Source: Scortum barcoo
Taxonomy: Eukaryota; Chordata; Actinopteri; Centrarchiformes; Terapontidae
NCBI GenBank assembly: GCA_023238725.1
Contig: CM041534.1
Span: 19,067,803 to 19,131,802, forward strand
Length of the DNA stretch: 64,000 nucleotides
Direction of reading: 5' to 3'
The translations under genes were made by a program, and so were the position numbers. This document shows positions 23,335-36,424 of the stretch, piece by piece; position 1 is the stretch's first letter, and each line of letters opens with the position of its first letter. The notes under the pieces were generated by a model, which saw only the letters and a program-made list of their open reading frames with translations, ran no database searches and was not told the origin of the DNA.

Positions 23335-26300
23335 TCATGTAATCCTGCAGGAATGGCTTTTCATGCATTATCCTGTTAAAATGGGAAAAACCATGCCATA
23401 ATTGCATATTAGCCATTATAATTGGTTTCATTAACAAGTGGGACCAGAAACTTCCTTTTTAAACTGGTTAAACGGACTAAATAAGAGTCAGACGGTTAGA
23501 ATTATAGATCCCATTGCGGTTAGAAATTCCTAATCACTCTGACTCAGTGATGAGGCAGATGTGAATGTTTTTTTTTTTCCCACTTGACTTCTCATAATTA
23601 CGGTCTGAATTATATAACGTGAATGTGGTATTACATCTTCTGTCATCTAAATGACCACATCTTTCAAACCCCGTGTCCCCAGTTTATAACGGAGGCTCTC
23701 TGTTATTAATTTGCAGTCTGATGCATTTTACAAACTCCCCATGACTGATATAGTGACCTTTAATGTGTAAAATGAGTGGAATGCCCCGGTGACCACGAGA
23801 ATAAACAGGAAGCACAAATATCTGTCAGAGGTTCACAGCTGGTTTTAAGTAGCCTCTGGGAGTCTGCAGTAACTACTACTGTCAGGGAAAATAAAACACC
23901 TCTGACACTTTGGAATTTGAAATGTAAATGTCATCACACTTGAGTGAATACCCAAACGAGATCAGGCACCAATTTGCGATGCTTAAATTTTCAGTCTCGG
24001 AGCTCCTGTGAAAAGCCTGTTTTGTTTCCTTTTGCCTTGGGCCCGGAGAGAAAAAAAAAAGAGTAAAATTTAGCTTTGTGTCATTTTCAGAGTCTAAGAG
24101 TCAGAGTGTTTGCTGTGGAAGAGAAGACATGGCTGCTTAAGAGCTAATCTTCCAAGCAAATGAGTATCGCCTCTTTAAATGTGAATTTATGCCAAAAAAA
24201 CACAGATGTGATGTACTTGATTAGCTCGCTTTAAGATATGCTGCTTTCTAGATAAGAGTATTATATCCCGATGAGCTGATATCGCTGCTCACACATAACT
24301 TGGGAAAGCAAACCATCTCCTCTCGCTGTGACAGAAATGCTCACATTTTCACCGCCGCTGCACCGCTGCTCGACTCCCAGGAGCTGATCAAATCTTTTTG
24401 TGCTCTCAATTGCCGGAAGGCACTGAGGCAATGAACTGGCAACCGGTGGTTTAAAAGGCCTGAGTTTTGTGTAACAATATGTCTGCCGAGGTCTATTTTG
24501 CACCATTTTGAGAAGTAATAGCTTTTTCGCTGCCGCTGCTGATGCGCTAATGGGACGCGCAGTTCATGCAGGAGAGACTCTGGGAAATCTGAGTGGCTCT
24601 CACTGGTCTCTGCAGTTCTGGGTTGCAGAATAGTGCTTCCAAAGGACAGTCACACATTTGTGGAGCATTTCAGACATCCAACGCCTGTCTTTTTTTTTTT
24701 ACAGAACAGATATTTCTACACAACAGCTCTAACAAATAACTCTATCCCCTTTTGATTTGTCTATGAAATGCTCAAGTTACATGTTCTTAATCTACAGTAA
24801 TCTACAGTAATTCTTCTACAGAATGTATCATGATGTGAATTTTTGCCTTGTACATGTCAGTGACTTGGTTAAGTTCTCTGGCAGTGTTTTAAATCCAGGA
24901 TGCATGATCTTCCCAGGCACAGAAAACTTGTCATGTCACTTCGAAGATCAACAGACTGTAACAGACTTGCTCACGGAGACAAGACAGGAGAAAGATAACT
25001 ACTTTACGGTGTTGGCTGGGGCCACAGACCTAATGTTTGCTGGATATTAGGGGCAATGTGCAGTGCTTTGTTACTGTTAGATAGACATGAGCTTTCAGGT
25101 TTCATTGTGGGCACATGCTTGAAAAGACCCAAAGTTGCGACGGCATCACTGATATCAGTCAGAGCGTTGAAAACAGCGTGTCCTGCTCATGTCCTGGTTA
25201 TGAGGAAAAAAGTGACGGCCAAACAAAGGTCAGAGTTGCCGCGGATCACACAGCTTGAGCGCTTCTGTTAAAGTTATAGGTCACTCATGTCCGGCTTCTG
25301 GTGTGATTTTGCACTTTTCCTCAGCCCAGGAGGAACCGTCTGTTCCTAGATATACTGAATGAAGACAGTAACAGATACACAATCGCACGCTGAGGCTGTG
25401 TGATGAAAACCTGTTTAGTAAAAATCATACGGTTTGCTTTTTGATGAGATTGCCAGAGGTCTTGACTCAAACTGAGTCTTTCTAACGTCTTTCAGTCACT
25501 TTGGCCCTTTGATCCTCAGACTTTTCTTCCTGCTACATTAACGAAGTTTCTAACTATGAGAGACTGGCGGTGACTTCTCTAAGCTGCCCCTTTTGATGCC
25601 TTGGAAACTCAACGGCAATTGTCTGAGCTCTATTAAAACTGGCACACGCTGCTAATTGGTATTTAACTTGATACGACTCACTTGTGTAGCTGCCTCTGTA
25701 ATTGTGATTTAAAATAGTCGCTGCCTGAATTGCTAATAGCAGCAAAACGAAAGGCAATTTAAGAAAAATGTTCAGAGATCAGTGTTTTCTTATTAACACG
25801 TGTTTCTTGTGTGAAGTTATGGCCTGCTTTGTGTTGAATCACAGTTCAAATTCAGGCCAGTGTTAACACAGATGTCTAGTCAAGTCCACAAATCAAAGCT
25901 TTGCGGTTCTTTAATGGTTAAGAGTCAGCTGAAATGTCAGAATATGTTAACATGAGATTAGAGGTTTGGATCAGAGGTTTACAGCTTGTCTTTTATCAGC
26001 ATGATGTCAACATGCACAGGTATACGCAGTTTTCCCAAAGCATGCACACATTCTCTGTCTTTATTGCTGAGATCTACAGAAACTTATTGTCCCTTTTGTT
26101 AAATGATCTTTTCGTAAAATACTTTTTTTAAGCAGTGTAATTGAAAAATAGTTGTCTTTGTCATCTAATGATTTAAATAAAAGCTAAAAAATGTTTGGCT
26201 AAGCAAGTCCTGTAGAATAAGCCAAGATGTAATTTTATACTTTCTATATTTACCAGTTTCTGAAATAAATAGCAGTGTCTTATATTTGTGATTGGGAAAT

Positions 26301-28480
26301 TCAAATTTGGTATAATTGAATCAGCACTATATATAATATATATAATGCCTGAAAAACAAACAAACATGGAACTCTCACATCAGCCAATGTCCATTGTTCG
26401 AGGTTATACTAAACCCAGATTTAATAGGTTTAAAGCTCTGTGTTGAAGCTGTATCTTTATAAACCTCACACAACCAACTAAGCAATAACAACAGTTCTTT
26501 TGAGTTATTTGATGATGTGAATGGGAATCTTTCTCATCTCCTCTCATCAATCTTATATGAAATAAATATTTACTGTAGAGTCCTGTGGCCGGGACTTCTG
26601 CTGTCTGGCCACGTTGACCTGGCAGACCATGATTTGTATATTTGTATTCCTGATTTTCATTTTGGTATTGAGTTTGAGTTAATATTCACAAATACATTTG
26701 AAAACAGATGTGTGGCTGAACAATGAATCACTTCACTACTGCAAGAATGAAACTCATAATCTGTGTGGGCTGTAACTTTTTTTTTTTAGTTTCCTTGATG
26801 TTGGTGCGGCTCACATGACTGCGTGCTGTAGGTGGTTTCATTTAATCCTCAGCGTAGGCTTGTATTTTTGGTTTTATCTTTTGGGAAATGCTGAACCGAG
26901 TGAGATACGCTTGTAGAAGCTGCAGGTTTTGCTCTTGTTCTCTATTCTGAGGGGCCACATTGTGTGAAATAATGCTGTGGGTCACCTCTCAGGAAGTGTG
27001 AGGATTAAAAAAAAAAAAGGCTAAGCCTCCATGGCTCTGTGGATTCCTCTACACCCCGCTGATAGATCATGGCATTAATTCAGAGAGATTTTATGATTAT
27101 TTTTTTTTTCCTTGATTCTAAAATTCACTGAAGGAATCCAGACGTCACACAAACACACTCGCGCCTACACAGCATCACATCTGACCCCATCCCACACCGC
27201 CACCCCCCCCGTTATTTGTTGCTGTTCTGATCCGACTCCTAATATAATGATGCCACAGGATACACATTGCCCGGCTGCTGCCAGCAGACAGGCAGGTCAT
27301 GATGCAGAATTAATGACTCTGTGGTGTGGCGAGCGGTTTCTCCAGGGACGTTTTATTTTCTTACACCAAGACCTCTGTGCAACACTGTGGATTCACATCT
27401 CCCTGTGGTCGTTTGTCTCCAAACCTCGGCTACACTTGAACCTGCTTACTTTTTACCCCTCTTGCTTCATTTAAGTTAAATAAGCTTGAACCTTAAACTG
27501 ATAACAGAATAAAAAATATTCATCACACATCGTAGATGGGTTAGTCTGTTATATTAGCTCTTAAAATAGAAGGTTATTTCAATAGCTCTGTGTTTCCCCT
27601 CCTCCACCACGCCTGCTCAAAGCTGATTGGAAGAACTTAGTAGACACTCTTGTTAGCAGCAGATCAAGATGCAGTGTTTCTTTATATTCTGAAACGTTAC
27701 TAAAGCCAAAGTATATCCCCAAGATCTGTTGGTTTGACATTAATCGAGAAAAAGCTTGTCAATCTTTCCAGTCCAGAACTTACATGGCTGGCAGAGCATC
27801 TCCAGTTTCCCTTTAATGACAAATTGCAAGTGAAATGGAATATGCAGATCAAGGGAGATTTATTTGATCACTCAAACGTTAGGGAAGATTGGTGAGTGTG
27901 TGCTCTCGGACACTGGGGACAGGAGGACCGCTCTCCTCCACCCACACCCCACACCTGGAGCTTGAAGATGACAAAATAAATGAATATGTTGGACCTCAAC
28001 CACACTGTTTTGGAAATGTTAACAAAATACATCCAAATATCCACCTCTGACACAAAATCACATTGTTCCACTAGCTGCTACCATTAATGAAGTCAAATGC
28101 AGTTTAACCTTGGATCCTGAAATGCAGAATGAGCCATTTTAAAATGTGAAACTAGAAAAATCTTAATATATGAAAACCTACTTTTAATATGCACACTTTT
28201 TTTTTCAAAACAGTTTATTGTGACCTTCAAACTAAAACTAACACAGTTTAAACTTAAATTCTACCTTTATGCATTAAATTCAGTGAAGCTTTTTCTACAC
28301 AAATAAACTTAATAATAAGTTATTTGAACATAGATTAAAATTATTACTCACAAACTTCAATTGAAAATAGAGATAGGACAGTCATTCATTGTATAATCTT
28401 CACTAAACCAACCTGTTTTCTGTTGTTGCGTTATCTCTAAAGTTCAATGTAATTATAACATAAGCAGCATTTTCATGCAA
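23335..28480. other. Non-coding stretch
   Basis: No supported gene and no recognised transposon in about 5 kb. Small features are a T run near 23569-23578, a triplicated TAATCTACAG-like decamer at 24788-24821, a T run near 27099 and a CA-rich piece near 27145-27200. Short frames show no domains. Confidence 0.5.
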
Positions 28481-28484
28481 ATTA

Positions 28485-28501
28485 ATCATCATCATCATCA
28501 T
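28485..28501 (+). repeat. (ATC)n microsatellite
   Basis: Five to six ATC units. Confidence 0.85.
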
Positions 28502-28619
28502 TGGTACCAATTCATATTCTAGCAATAGAATTAAATCCTCAGGCACACTGATTATTGGAAAATGTCAAGCAAAGCCTTGCCTGAAAACACAATGAGCTGC
28601 TTGACTTGGCTCAAATCAC

Positions 28620-28860
28620 ATTAACTTAGTGGGAAAGCTTTGATTATGAAGCCATAAAATTAAATTTTAATGAAGTTAATGGAATTATTTTTGCTTGACA
28701 TAGATTTCTGAGCATTATGGCTATTCTTAGCATACACCTGAGCCTGCCTCGTGGCTGAAAACCGCACCTGGAAAATTATTATGGAAATCTAAGAAAACAA
28801 AAGCAGACTTTTCATCATTAATTTACAAGATGCTGTTATGCGATCTTGGTTGGATTAAAC
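28620..28860. promoter_or_regulatory. Possible conserved non-coding element
   Basis: A repeat-free, stop-rich AT-rich block with many homeodomain-type cores (TTAAT, ATTAAAT, CATTAATTT) and no simple repeat. Such blocks are typical of vertebrate developmental enhancers, but conservation cannot be tested here. Confidence 0.2.
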
Positions 28861-28864
28861 TATA

Positions 28865-31490
28865 AAGATGTGCGCCCGCTGAACACAGCAGAGTAGTGCA
28901 GCAGTCTTGAGAAAACTTAATGATACAAAACAGAGACTGGCTTCATCATATATCTTTTGTTTCTTGGGGATTCATTATCTTGATATATTCTTGTTGGGAC
29001 TATGTTGTCAGTTTTGGGTATAGTCTGAACTGATTTAATTCAATTGCAGAGCCCACCAAGGACAATATCTCCATCTGTATTTTAGAAGAAATGACAAAAC
29101 AATGATTGGCCTTCCCAGCATCCCTCAGCATCACTCCACAAATCGACTAGTAATCCCACTGTTCAGTGATAGTGCCCTAACCCTGACTGATGCTACACCA
29201 ACAGTTGTATACAGTTTACCAGTTCTTGCCGCTCATACCCGCTGATCAATGTTAGCGCGATACGGGCTGCGGCGTCCCGAACTCGTTTCGCGCTGAACTT
29301 TGCGATTGATGCACGCAATCATGACACCGACTCTCCCTCTGCCTGAGCTGCTGCAGGCCTTCTAGATTTATCTATGCTTCACAGTGCAAGGGAGAAGAAG
29401 AAGGTTGTGAATAACCCACAGCAGCTGGAGGGTTTATGCTGTATTTTTTTGTTGTTGTTGTTGTTATTTTGAAGTTGTGGCACAGGATCTGTGTGAGCAA
29501 AAATTCTCATCCTGCTTTCATCCTGCAGCCCTCCTCACTTTTGGCATATTGTTAACTGTGCTATTTATTTATTTGTAGTCTTCCTTAAAATTCAAAGACA
29601 TACAAAACCATTACCAAGAGGAAAAAAAGCTACTACTATACATAACAAATCTTATGCAAAGGCTTTCATCTGACTGATTTACTTCCCTAAATATTCTTTT
29701 ATACAGATCAATCACTTCCAAGGGCTGTATAATTGAGAGGTATTTAAGTTTTGTATTAAGTGTATTAAGCTAACTGTCTTTCAAAACCTCAGAAAATGGA
29801 CTTCCATCTTTAATTTGATTCTTCTTGTGGGTTTGTTAGACATGAAGATCTCATGTCAGTTATGTGAATTTCTGTTGTTCACTTTGTTTATTCTTTGCAG
29901 TAATTATAAATGTATGCACTGCACTCTGGATCTGGGTTATGTTTCTTTTTAGTGTCTCTAGAAAGTCCACGTGGGCCGAACACACACGTGTGTATGCATG
30001 ATTCAACCTATATAACTGTGTGTTACACCTTTTTAAAAAGCAAGATAAACATTCAAAATTACAATTACAGCTTAATCAAACATTTATGAGTTCTCAAGTC
30101 TTTAACCATAAATTATGTACACCTTACAGTTTTGTTGACCATTTATCCAGTCAAGCATATTACAGCTGCAATAATTAGTTAATTCAACAGGAAATGTATT
30201 GGCTTCTGCTTATAATTAATTAATTGTTAAGTTAATCCAAGAACAGTTCATGACTCCAGTTTCACAAATGATTGTCCTTATTTTACATTATAGTAAACTG
30301 AGCGTCCTTGATTTCACCTTCGGCAGTGGGGAATCGGATGAAAATTTAAACTGCTTAATCTATTAAATAAAGAAAAGAAGATTAAACAACAATGAAAGAA
30401 ATAATTATTCGTAGCCCTACAGCTTACAGAGTTTCACAGTTCATGATGTAATTTTCTTGCAATTGCAGGCAGCCATTGGTTCATTTATTTCTTAATCACT
30501 GCATAATAATACAGTTTAAATGCAGATTTGCAAAAAAGTGCATATCGTTCCCTTACAAGCACTAATGGATGATGAATAATGCAACTTTGACCTATTCATT
30601 CATTCATTCATTTATTTACACAATAACTTTCTTTAGTGACTTAATCGATTTTCACACCACGGGCGGAAAACGCATAGGAACCAATGGCTGCCTGGACTGG
30701 TACTGTTTATACAAATTTCTAGATCTCAGTAGGATGGTAGGAAGCTGTGATTTAAAGGATACATGATTTGTGGTAAACGGATGGCATGGTGCTTCAAAAA
30801 TGCAGCGCTTGTTTCTTCTTTTCGGGGCTGGTGCTGAAATTCATCTCATAATCACTGGAGGTTTGTTTTCAGCCTCTATGATCAAACTTTAAGCGATGTG
30901 CAAAAGCATATTCTTTGACCAATTTGATGCAGCTGTTGATCTCTGACAGCAATGAAAAATTAACCCCAGACTCGCTCTGTAGCCCATGGCTACACTCTGA
31001 TGTTTCTGCCAAAGCACTGTGAACATCAGAGATCTCCAAAAGAATTCAGCGCTGGGTTTCACCTTCCTGATTATGCATCCAGGTTTACCATTTTCTGTTT
31101 GTCCTCATGCACATCATGAAACTCTTGATTTTTGCACTCAAAGCTGCAGTTATTGATGCCCACGCCATGAATAATAGTCAAACAAAAGACCATTACAACA
31201 ACAGAGAACATCTATTTTTTTTTGCATCATTTTCAAAAAGATCCCTGAAATTCAGATGGTATATTTGATGTGTTTGGAAGTGTTGGGTTCACCAGTGAAA
31301 TTTTAATTTAAGTTGTTTTGAACAATGTTTGTTCAGACATTTTGTTGTGTTTCTTTCATCAGTGAAAATGTTATGTCATGATGTATGATGGGTGCATGAA
31401 TGGGAACGTATCCAAATAGGTTTACTGGCCTGCAGAGACAAACTACCTCTACTTGCATGTGACACTTGACTACACAGTATACTGTAATGA
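28865..31490. other. Non-coding stretch
   Basis: No supported gene. It holds a GC-rich CpG-containing patch at about 29225-29350, (GTT)n at 29451-29466 and (ATTC)n at about 30595-30620. Confidence 0.5.
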
Positions 31491-31491
31491 G

Positions 31492-31598
31492 CCAAGATGG
31501 CGACGGCGCTGTGTGTGGCAAAATGCATCTCCCTAATTTCCCAGCCAGCCAAAGATGTTTTGATAATTAAAACACATAATAAACACCTCAGTTGTTAA
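31492..31598 (+). other. YY1-like motif with short ORF
   Basis: CCAAGATGGCGACGG at 31492-31506 fits the YY1 consensus and also a strong Kozak context (A at -3, G at +4). The ATG at 31497 opens a 33-codon frame beginning MATALCVAKCISL. This arrangement is common at vertebrate first exons, but no promoter, CpG island or splice donor supports a gene here. Confidence 0.22.
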
Positions 31599-31599
31599 A

Positions 31600-32560
31600 T
31601 CTCTTTTAAAGATTTTTTTTTTGAGACTTTATGTGTGTCCAACTGGTTCTTTCAGTTATACATTCAACATTTCTGAGTATTTCTCCAACTTGATGGGACT
31701 TTTACCAGTTAAAGTGATTGGGCCTGATGAATAAATGGCATCTACCTGTCACTTTGGTGTTGTTAGACAACAACACCAGTCTAACAATCTCTCAGTAGTC
31801 CACTGAGATAGAAGTGTTTTGCAGCATGGATACAAAGAGAGAAGTGCATAAATGACTAAAGCATCAGAAGCTCCCACTAATTCAGTGCATGTTTGAGAGG
31901 TCTGAGAACACCGAAGCTCTTCCTAGAGATTTTGGACAGATTGGTCAGAGCTCCTCAGCTGAAATGGAAGAATTGTTCCATGGTTGTGGTTCTTTTGCTG
32001 CGCTCTGTCAGTCATTGTGGCTGGCCTAAAGATCCCTGAGTCACCAAACTCAGACTGGAATCAGACTTTACTCAACCTTGTGGGCGTTGTGTGGTAGAGT
32101 ACATACCGGAGCTAAAGACATTCAAAGAACCTCTGCCATCATTTGGACTTTGCCAGTTGTTTTACTTTTAGTCCGAGGCATTCAGTATTTCACATAAGTT
32201 TGCTCCTTAACTCTTTGCAGCCTCTAGGCATCCCGGTCGAGCCTTCTCATGACTTCTTGTTACATCATTAAACTTATTATTATAACTTATTATTAACTTA
32301 TGCTAACACTGTCTGACTTTTAAAGGAGACTTTGTGGGCGGAGAGGGGAAATAAACAGAGAGAGAAAAGATGACTTAGTGCAGTTTGAGTTAATCGGTCC
32401 TTCTCAAAACTTCGGGTGTTTGTTAAGCTGCATATTTATCATGCGGGAAATAAATAAGCAATGACTAAGCAGAGATGTTTTTTTAATACTTTTCACCCAA
32501 CTTTAGGTTTCTATTCTTTTTGTTTTCATCCACCTCCATAGCCAAGCATTTCTCTTCCTT
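31600..32560. other. Non-coding stretch
   Basis: No gene, repeat or simple sequence recognised apart from a short T run near 31612. Confidence 0.5.
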
Positions 32561-32561
32561 T

Positions 32562-32720
32562 CTGCAAATGGCATTAATGAATAATTTAATCCCCATTGGT
32601 CTGTATCACGGCGAGGAAAATATATTTAGTATCTGATGGATATTAATGTTAATAGTGCTTAGCGTATTTGAATCCAATACAGCTGGTGACAATGCAATCT
32701 CCCTCAAATTTATTATACAC
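32562..32720. promoter_or_regulatory. Possible conserved non-coding element (homeobox-rich)
   Basis: A repeat-free block dense in homeodomain cores: CATTAATGAATAATTTAATCCCC includes a TAATCC OTX/PITX-type site at 32587-32592, followed by CCATTGG and further ATTAATGTTAAT. Its look is typical of vertebrate developmental enhancers. Function is inferred from composition only. Confidence 0.28.
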
Positions 32721-33585
32721 ACATATACCACGCAAATATGTGCTGTTGTTTTTTTTTCCCCTGCCTGAAATCAGCAGCATGCTCATTCAGTAATCTGCAG
32801 CATATTGGTTTGTGACAAATGGCTCACTCGGAGTCAAAAGTGAAATGGGAAGCATTTGTTAACAGCCTGTAGCGTCCTTCAGCATTTGTTACTGAGACAT
32901 AAATCTTGATGCATGTAAGCAGGGACATTCTGACTGTTATGGGGATCTTTATGATTTTGTTTAAGTTTTAACATAGCGCCCATGAGTCTGAATGATTCTG
33001 GACTCAGCTTGTTAGCTACCTGAAGCATGTGGCCAGCCAACTCTGCATCTTTTTAAAATCATATCAAATTTTGCAATGTTACATTGGTTTTTGACTGCAT
33101 CAGAGAGGTACCGATTCAACTTTGTGGTAATATTACACACCATATTACCATATTTTTGTAAGAACATGAAATTTAACAAATCAAACATATGCACATTATA
33201 AAGCATGATCTCATGAATCATTCACTGTGTCATGTGTCATGTGTAGGATGAATTATTCTGAAATTCAACTAAGGAAATAACAGTTCAGGAGAAAGGGAAG
33301 TTTGATTTGATTGACAGGTTGGAGGATATAGAACATTGTTATTAGTAAGATGTCATTTTCATGCTTGCTTGAGCTGGATGAGGTCACAGAAGTCCAAGAA
33401 GAAATGCGACAAAATGAACAATATTGCAAAAAGCAGTAACAAAACGGTGAAAAAACAGACTGCTGTTGAGGAACAGGAATGCAAAAAAAAAAAAAAAGGA
33501 TGAATGGTCTCTATGCTCTAAGATCTTCAACATGAAATGAATATTGGTTATTATCTTTAGAATTTTTTTACTGTCTCTTTATGTA
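32721..33585. other. Non-coding stretch
   Basis: No supported gene. A T run lies at about 32749-32757 and an A run near 33485-33497. Confidence 0.5.
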
Positions 33586-33587
33586 TC

Positions 33588-33697
33588 TGTGAAGATTCTC
33601 AGTCATGAGAGTTAGAAGAAAGTCAACTTGCTTGAGGTTCTTAAAGGCATTTCAACTCTTCTCCGAGAGACTTCTTCAGTTCTGTCTCTTTGTATAA
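33588..33697. repeat. Diverged teleost interspersed repeat fragment
   Basis: CTGTGAAGATTCTCAGTCAT and, further on, CGAGAGACTTCTTCAGTTCTG resemble a very common teleost repeat that I recall as GAAG.TTCTCAGTCATCCAGG...GTTTCGCC.CTCATC...GGCTTCTTCAGTTC. The copy is degraded. I cannot assign a family with certainty. Confidence 0.6.
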
Positions 33698-33699
33698 TC

Positions 33700-34378
33700 T
33701 AATTGTCTCTAGCGTTTGATTTATGTCAGATGCTGTGTTTATTGTATCATTTCTATGAAATATATTCTCTTACTTCTTCCATAGTCACTGCAAAGTCTAG
33801 TATATACTTTTTGCAATAGGTTGGTGTCTTTGTCATTGTTGTTCATTAAAGTACACACAGTACCAACCTCAAGGCCATGATCGGATCAACATTGTGCGAA
33901 TATGCAGAAAACTCATGAAACAAACAACACAGCGTCACTTGCTGTACTAATGCCTCCATAACTACTGTCAACAATTAGTTCAAATGAACCAAGAGTGGTG
34001 TGAGGCAAACACAGGTGACCTGTCTTCCCTCTGTGCAGTGTAATAGCCTGTAAACTCATTTGTAAACAGGGGAAAAAAAGCATTAGGATGTTGTTATAGT
34101 AAGTTTATTTTGCCAAACAGGAACTCAAGTTGAGCCTCATTAAACTCATGTGGTTCCATTTCAGTTAGATGAAAAACATTATTCTTTTTTACGAGTTTTT
34201 TTTTTGGATCAAGTTGCCTCTTGTAGCATTTCTTTTAAATACCATAATAGGACTTAGAGAGGCAGCAGAGCCAAAGTTTTTCTGTTAGTTACTACTACCA
34301 TTTCTGATAGATGCTCTATGTTCCCCTCTTATAAACTGTGTATACTATTTTCATAATGCACAGTAATTTGGACATATT
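33700..34378. other. Non-coding stretch
   Basis: Nothing beyond unremarkable AT-rich sequence was seen. Confidence 0.5.
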
Positions 34379-34380
<2 letters not shown>

Positions 34381-34415
<35 letters not shown>

Positions 34416-34456
34416 GACTTACTGATTTATTTATATATATATATATATATACTATA

Positions 34457-34505
<49 letters not shown>
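34381..34505. repeat. Compound (TA)n tract
   Basis: Two TA blocks (34381-34412 and 34432-34505) are separated by a 19-bp spacer, and the second is interrupted by ACTATA and TATTAT. Long TA tracts of this size can extrude cruciforms and are length-variable. Confidence 0.95.
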
Positions 34506-34509
<4 letters not shown>

Positions 34510-36180
34510 AGTAGTAAATAACAACAATGATAAGGATTATAGACTTTAAATGCTGTTGTACTTTCAGACTTTTCAGCACCATGGACAGCAGCTGAGCATC
34601 CATGCAGCTGTACAGCTCTCAGGAGGTTTCAAATCGCAAAAACACTGTCAAACTCTCAGAGTTATAATTCTTGAGGAAATAGGGCCCAGATTTACAGATT
34701 CACAGTGACTGTGTGCTGTGTAAGAATTCTGTGTGTAAATATCTGATCTTTTTCTTCACAGCTGAGGGAAAAAGATATTTGAAATAACTTGTTTGGTATA
34801 TTTTCATGCCAGTCTTATCCCCTCATGCTGTCCTGACTGTAGTTGATATTCAAAACTTGACAGAGGGAACAGATACTGTAAATGTGCTTTAACATGTCCA
34901 GTCCTCCAACACAGAGCACTCTTACAGCCACGTTGCAACATTGCAAAGAATATTCTGGTATCCAGTCACTGTTACAATATACTAATTTAATGCTGAGTAA
35001 TTTTGCAGACATCCGCAGAGAGTGTGTCATTTTCACTTTGGGAATGAAAATGGAAGCAAGAGAGGCTTTGCCTTGGTGACACGTTGTAAAGGGGGTTTTA
35101 TATGCTTTATCACAATGGGCTCACATCGAAAGTGGATTATTGCACCTGGCTGTTTGTAATGGCGTGCTGTCCTGCAGGACCACCGGTGCAATGGAATCCT
35201 ATAAGACCAGCAGCTAAGACCTGGTTGGGACCCAGACAAATCCACAGGCTTACACCTCTGCCTTTGAAGGGATAGAAATCACTACATTTGCGCTGGAACA
35301 AGGTTAGGCAGTAGGCGCCGTAAGCGTTACCTTGCCATTCCTTATTTATTCGCTTAATTCAAGCACATTTTAGTTACATGTAGGTGTTTCAAAATTATAG
35401 TCATTATACGAAATGAAAATGTTTTTTTCTAAATCCCAGTAGCACAAAAAGTCTTCTCTCTGCTAATTAAAACATGTAAAAAGTTTTTGTAAAAGAGTTT
35501 TTTGTGACCTTACATCCTGTATGTGCACATTTATTTGAAACAAGAAGTGGTGGCTGCTCTTCCAGAGTAAAGTTTTTATAGTTTGTCATTATTATTATAT
35601 TATTATTATTATTTCAGAAGCCACCAGGAGCAGATCTGGGCTATGAGGCAGGTTTGATTTTCAGGTCACATGTTTCAAGAGCAGACACAATCATCACCAA
35701 AGGAAAAAAACACTGGCTGACTCAACAGCTCTAAAGCTCAAGCGGAAATCGTCCGTAACTAATTGCCAACATAAGAAAACCTTCAAATAAATGAATAAAG
35801 CACCTTGGATGATATTATGCAGTTCCCTTAATGCATGCGAGTCCAAAGTTGGTAACTGGACATCATATTTGACTTTAAGCTCAAGGTAATGTAGAAATAG
35901 TTGAAAGTGACCATATTTTATTACTGAACTGCTGTAATCCGTGGATTATGTATCCAAATTTGAGCAGGTAGCGAGTATTATATCTGCTCCATTTACTGGG
36001 AGGGAGAAGTTCTGCCTTTGTGAGCTTCTCCTTCCTCTGTAGCGTTAGGCAGGAAAAATAATCTTCTGAAGGAAAAAAAGAATTGCAGACACGACAATGT
36101 GACTTTTGTCTGGAGGGGGGCAGCTCACTTCCTGCATCACTTTAGAGAAAAAAAATAAAAAAACTTGTCTGTTATGTTCT
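34510..36180. other. Non-coding stretch
   Basis: No supported gene. It contains a (TTA)n run at about 35588-35614. Confidence 0.5.
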
Positions 36181-36184
36181 TTGG

Positions 36185-36420
36185 TCGATCTTCTTCTTCT
36201 TCTTCCCTCTCTCCTTCAACCATCTCTTGCATTCAGCCACTTTTTTTTTTACAGCATTTTTCACTCTCCTCCTCCTACCATCCTTCTAAATGCAGATATC
36301 CCTTCTTTCTCCATCTCCTTCCATTTTCCATTTGCCTCTCTTCATCTCATCTTCTCCTCCCTCTTCTCTCTCTCTCTCTCCCTCTTTTCTGTTTCTGCCA
36401 GTGTCTATCTCTCTCTCTGC
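36185..36420 (+). repeat. Pyrimidine-rich stretch with (TC)n
   Basis: Strong C/T bias over about 230 bases with a (TC)n core at about 36365-36381. The serine-rich open frames on this strand and the Arg/Glu-rich ones opposite are products of this bias, not genes. Confidence 0.85.
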
Positions 36421-36424
36421 TCGG

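Noticed and set aside
36126..36150. 11-nt minus-strand microexon between a very strong acceptor and GTGAGC
   Set aside because: The size gives no coding evidence and it sits beside homopolymer-rich DNA.
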